A stretch of DNA of 34,224 nucleotides from Natronococcus jeotgali DSM 18795 (lineage in GTDB: Archaea; Halobacteriota; Halobacteria; Halobacteriales; Natrialbaceae), in contig NZ_AOIA01000091.1 of assembly GCF_000337695.1 (NCBI RefSeq), forward strand, positions 7,711 through 41,934, in the 5' to 3' direction. The notes below the pieces were generated by a model. It worked only from the letters and a program-made list of their open reading frames with translations. It did no database searches and was not told the origin of the DNA. The first letter of the stretch is position 1. Every line of letters begins with the position of its first letter. This document shows, in pieces, positions 32,797 through 34,224 of this stretch. The position numbers were made by a program, and so were the translations under genes.

Positions 32797-33885
32797 ATGA
32801 ACGACCGCACGCGAAACGACGGTTCGAACCGCTCGGTGCTCGTCACGGGCGGGACCGGATTTCTCGGCTTGCACGCGTGTCAACACTTCCGGGACCGTGG
32901 GTGGGACGTCACCGCGTTCGATCTCAAGCCCTTCGAGGCGGACGACGACAGCCGCGGGATCTCGTTCGTCGACGGCGACGTTCGAGACGAGCGGGCCGTG
33001 GCCGACGCCCTCGAGGACGGCGACGTGACCGCCGTCGTCCACGCGGCGGCCGCGCTCCCGCTGTGGGACGCCGACCGGATCCGGGAGACGACGATCGACG
33101 GAACGCGGAACGTCCTCTGGGCGGCGAGGGATCGCGGCGTCGAACGGGTCTGCTATATCTCCTCGACCGCGGTGTACGGCACTCACGACGCGCACCCGAT
33201 CACGGAGGAGTCCCCGCTCGAGGGCGTCGGCCCCTACGGCGAGGCCAAGATCCAGGCCGAAAACGTCTGTCGGGACTTTCGACGCATGGGGATGTGCGTC
33301 CCGATCCTCCGACCGAAGACGTTCGTGGGCCCGAAACGGCTCGGCGTGTTTCAGGTGCTGTTCGACTGGATCGCCGACGGCGCGAACGTCCCGCTCGTCG
33401 GTCGGGGCGACAACCGCTACCAGCTGTTGCACGTTCGCGACCTCGTCGCCGCCGTCGAACTGATGCTCACCGGGGACGAGGCCGCGGTGAACGACACGTT
33501 CAACGTCGGCACCGACGAGTTCGGCACGATGCGGTCGGACTTTCAGGCGCCCATCGACCGCGCCGGGACGGGGAAGCGAACCGTCGGGACGCCCGCGTTC
33601 CTCACGATCGCCGTCCTCCGAGTGCTCGATCGGCTGAACCTGTCGCCGCTGTACCCGTGGGTCTACGAGACGGCCCACGAGGACTCCTACGTCTCCGTCG
33701 AGAAGCTGAAGCGCCTCGGCTGGGAGCCCGAGTACTCGAACAGGGAGGCGCTCGTGGAGACCTACGAGTGGTACCTGGAGAACTACGAGCCGAACGACGA
33801 GGACGACGATACCGGCCTCGACCACCGCGTGGCGTGGGACCAGGGTGCCCTCGCCGCCGCGAAGTGGGTCTCCCAACGGATCTAG
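32797..33885 (+). CDS. NAD(P)-dependent sugar epimerase/dehydratase, SDR extended (362 aa)
   Basis: Extended short-chain dehydrogenase for nucleotide or lipid-linked sugars. N-terminal Rossmann motif TGGTGFLG, catalytic Ser/Thr in YISSTAVYG, and the active Tyr-Lys in GPYGEAKIQAEN (YGEAK, shape YxxxK). The LRPKTFVGP and NTFNVGTDEFG stretches are sugar-binding elements of epimerases and reductases. ATG 32797 is chosen; a TTG at 32761 could add 12 residues. It is divergent from UbiA across 223 bases, and the next gene starts one base after its TAG. Its role may be to epimerise or reduce the sugar of the same pathway. Confidence 0.87.
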   Translation: MNDRTRNDGSNRSVLVTGGTGFLGLHACQHFRDRGWDVTAFDLKPFEADDDSRGISFVDGDVRDERAVADALEDGDVTAVVHAAAALPLWDADRIRETTIDGTRNVLWAARDRGVERVCYISSTAVYGTHDAHPITEESPLEGVGPYGEAKIQAENVCRDFRRMGMCVPILRPKTFVGPKRLGVFQVLFDWIADGANVPLVGRGDNRYQLLHVRDLVAAVELMLTGDEAAVNDTFNVGTDEFGTMRSDFQAPIDRAGTGKRTVGTPAFLTIAVLRVLDRLNLSPLYPWVYETAHEDSYVSVEKLKRLGWEPEYSNREALVETYEWYLENYEPNDEDDDTGLDHRVAWDQGALAAAKWVSQRI

Positions 33886-33886
33886 C

Positions 33887-34193
33887 GTGAACCCTCGTCG
33901 ATCCCCGCTCGCTCGAGCGCTCGCCAGCTCACCTCCCGCGTGGATCGTCGCCCTCGCGCCCGTCGTCGCGGTCGTCTTCGTCTTCGGGGCCCTCACGTCC
34001 GTTCGAACCGAGTGGTCGGCGCTGGCGACCGATCCGGCGTTCTTCCAGCACACGGGCTGGTACGTCCTCCAGGGAGGGGTCCCGTACGTCGACGTCTGGG
34101 ACGTGAACCCGCCCGTTCCGTTCGGTATCACGGCCGTCCTCGCCGCACTCTCCGGCGGCGACATGCTCGTCCTGCACGCCCTCAGCGTCGCCC
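33887..34193 (+). CDS. GT-C-like membrane glycosyltransferase, 3' truncated
   Basis: The N-terminal ~102 residues of a large membrane protein. After a basic start (NPRRSPLARALASS) comes helix 1 (WIVALAPVVAVVFVFGALTS). A periplasmic loop follows with HTGWYVLQGGVPYVDVWDVN, the region where GT-C enzymes such as PMT/ArnT-like transferases carry catalytic Asp residues. It would use a polyprenyl-phosphate sugar as donor. GTG 33887 starts one base after the epimerase stop. True genome sequence ends at 34193, so the tail is unknown; the last codons of the open frame come from adapter. Confidence 0.75.
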
Positions 34194-34224
34194 CTGTCTC
34201 TTATACACATCTCTGATGGCGCGA
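34194..34224. other. Nextera/Tn5 transposon-end adapter (library artefact)
   Basis: Bases 34194-34212 are exactly CTGTCTCTTATACACATCT, the Tn5 mosaic end used for tagmentation. The following CTGATGGCGCGA matches the reverse complement of the 454-style adapter A attached to early Nextera primers (recalled, not searched). These 31 bases are not genomic. Confidence 0.97.

Noticed and set aside
33929-34210. Minus-strand frame starting MCIRDR
   Set aside because: The start is created by the Tn5 mosaic-end adapter and the rest is antisense of the glycosyltransferase.
1-34224. Search by eye for tRNA, rRNA and CRISPR repeats
   Set aside because: No cloverleaf-type sequence with a T-loop (GTTCRA), no rRNA core sequence and no regularly spaced direct repeats were seen; a dedicated scan would settle it.

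Overview
The window is haloarchaeal (class Halobacteria). It is GC-rich with strongly G/C-biased third codon positions, and the predicted proteins are Asp/Glu-rich and Lys-poor. Many starts sit 25-35 nt after short AT-rich TATA-like boxes, as in leaderless archaeal mRNAs. Several families are haloarchaeal hallmarks: FilR1-type HTH regulator, Tat lipoprotein cupredoxin, universal stress proteins (USPs), TreT and the small partner of TauE. The genus cannot be fixed from the sequence. The right edge is a contig end, because the last 31 bases are a Nextera/Tn5 library adapter and not genome. I see no rRNA, tRNA, CRISPR array, transposase or prophage gene.

Layout. (1) 1-4.9 kb: tail of a membrane protein, a covalent-flavin oxidase, a DHA1-type MFS exporter divergent from an HTH regulator, and a cupin. 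(2) 5.1-13.2 kb, carbohydrate region: ADP-dependent sugar kinase, two small membrane proteins, a formylglycine sulfatase, a sugar-1-phosphate nucleotidyltransferase, a two-domain USP and a TreT-like trehalose synthase. The last-named genes could make NDP-glucose and join it to glucose as trehalose, a known haloarchaeal osmolyte. (3) 13.3-15.7 kb: a short unknown protein, a TIM-barrel sugar isomerase/epimerase-like protein and a single-domain USP. (4) 15.8-22.3 kb, metal and membrane region: a minus-strand unit of Ca2+-type P-ATPase, DUF211 and VIT1/CCC1 transporter, then a Tat/lipobox cupredoxin with a Gln in place of the usual Met ligand. A DUF2243 membrane protein follows, divergent from a translationally coupled pair whose second product carries CPVC and CPAC motifs. 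The divergent region holds two copies of a perfect dyad in opposite orientation.

(5) 22.3-26.5 kb, sulfur/redox region: two TauE/SafE permeases, a 48-residue membrane peptide abutting the second, a two-domain USP and a thioredoxin. Related AT-rich motifs (AATATT next to CCGTTGGA or GACCCA) occur in their promoters and suggest common control. (6) 26.8-29.9 kb: ABC ATPase and ABC-2 permease genes separated by an oppositely transcribed surface protein. (7) 30-34.2 kb, lipid-linked sugar region: a tightly coupled operon UbiA-type phosphoribosyltransferase - PHP phosphoesterase - LPG-synthase-TM/flippase-like protein, divergent from an SDR epimerase and a truncated GT-C-like membrane glycosyltransferase. 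This set resembles the mycobacterial decaprenyl-phosphoryl-ribose/arabinose pathway in logic and is the best candidate here for an undescribed archaeal system.
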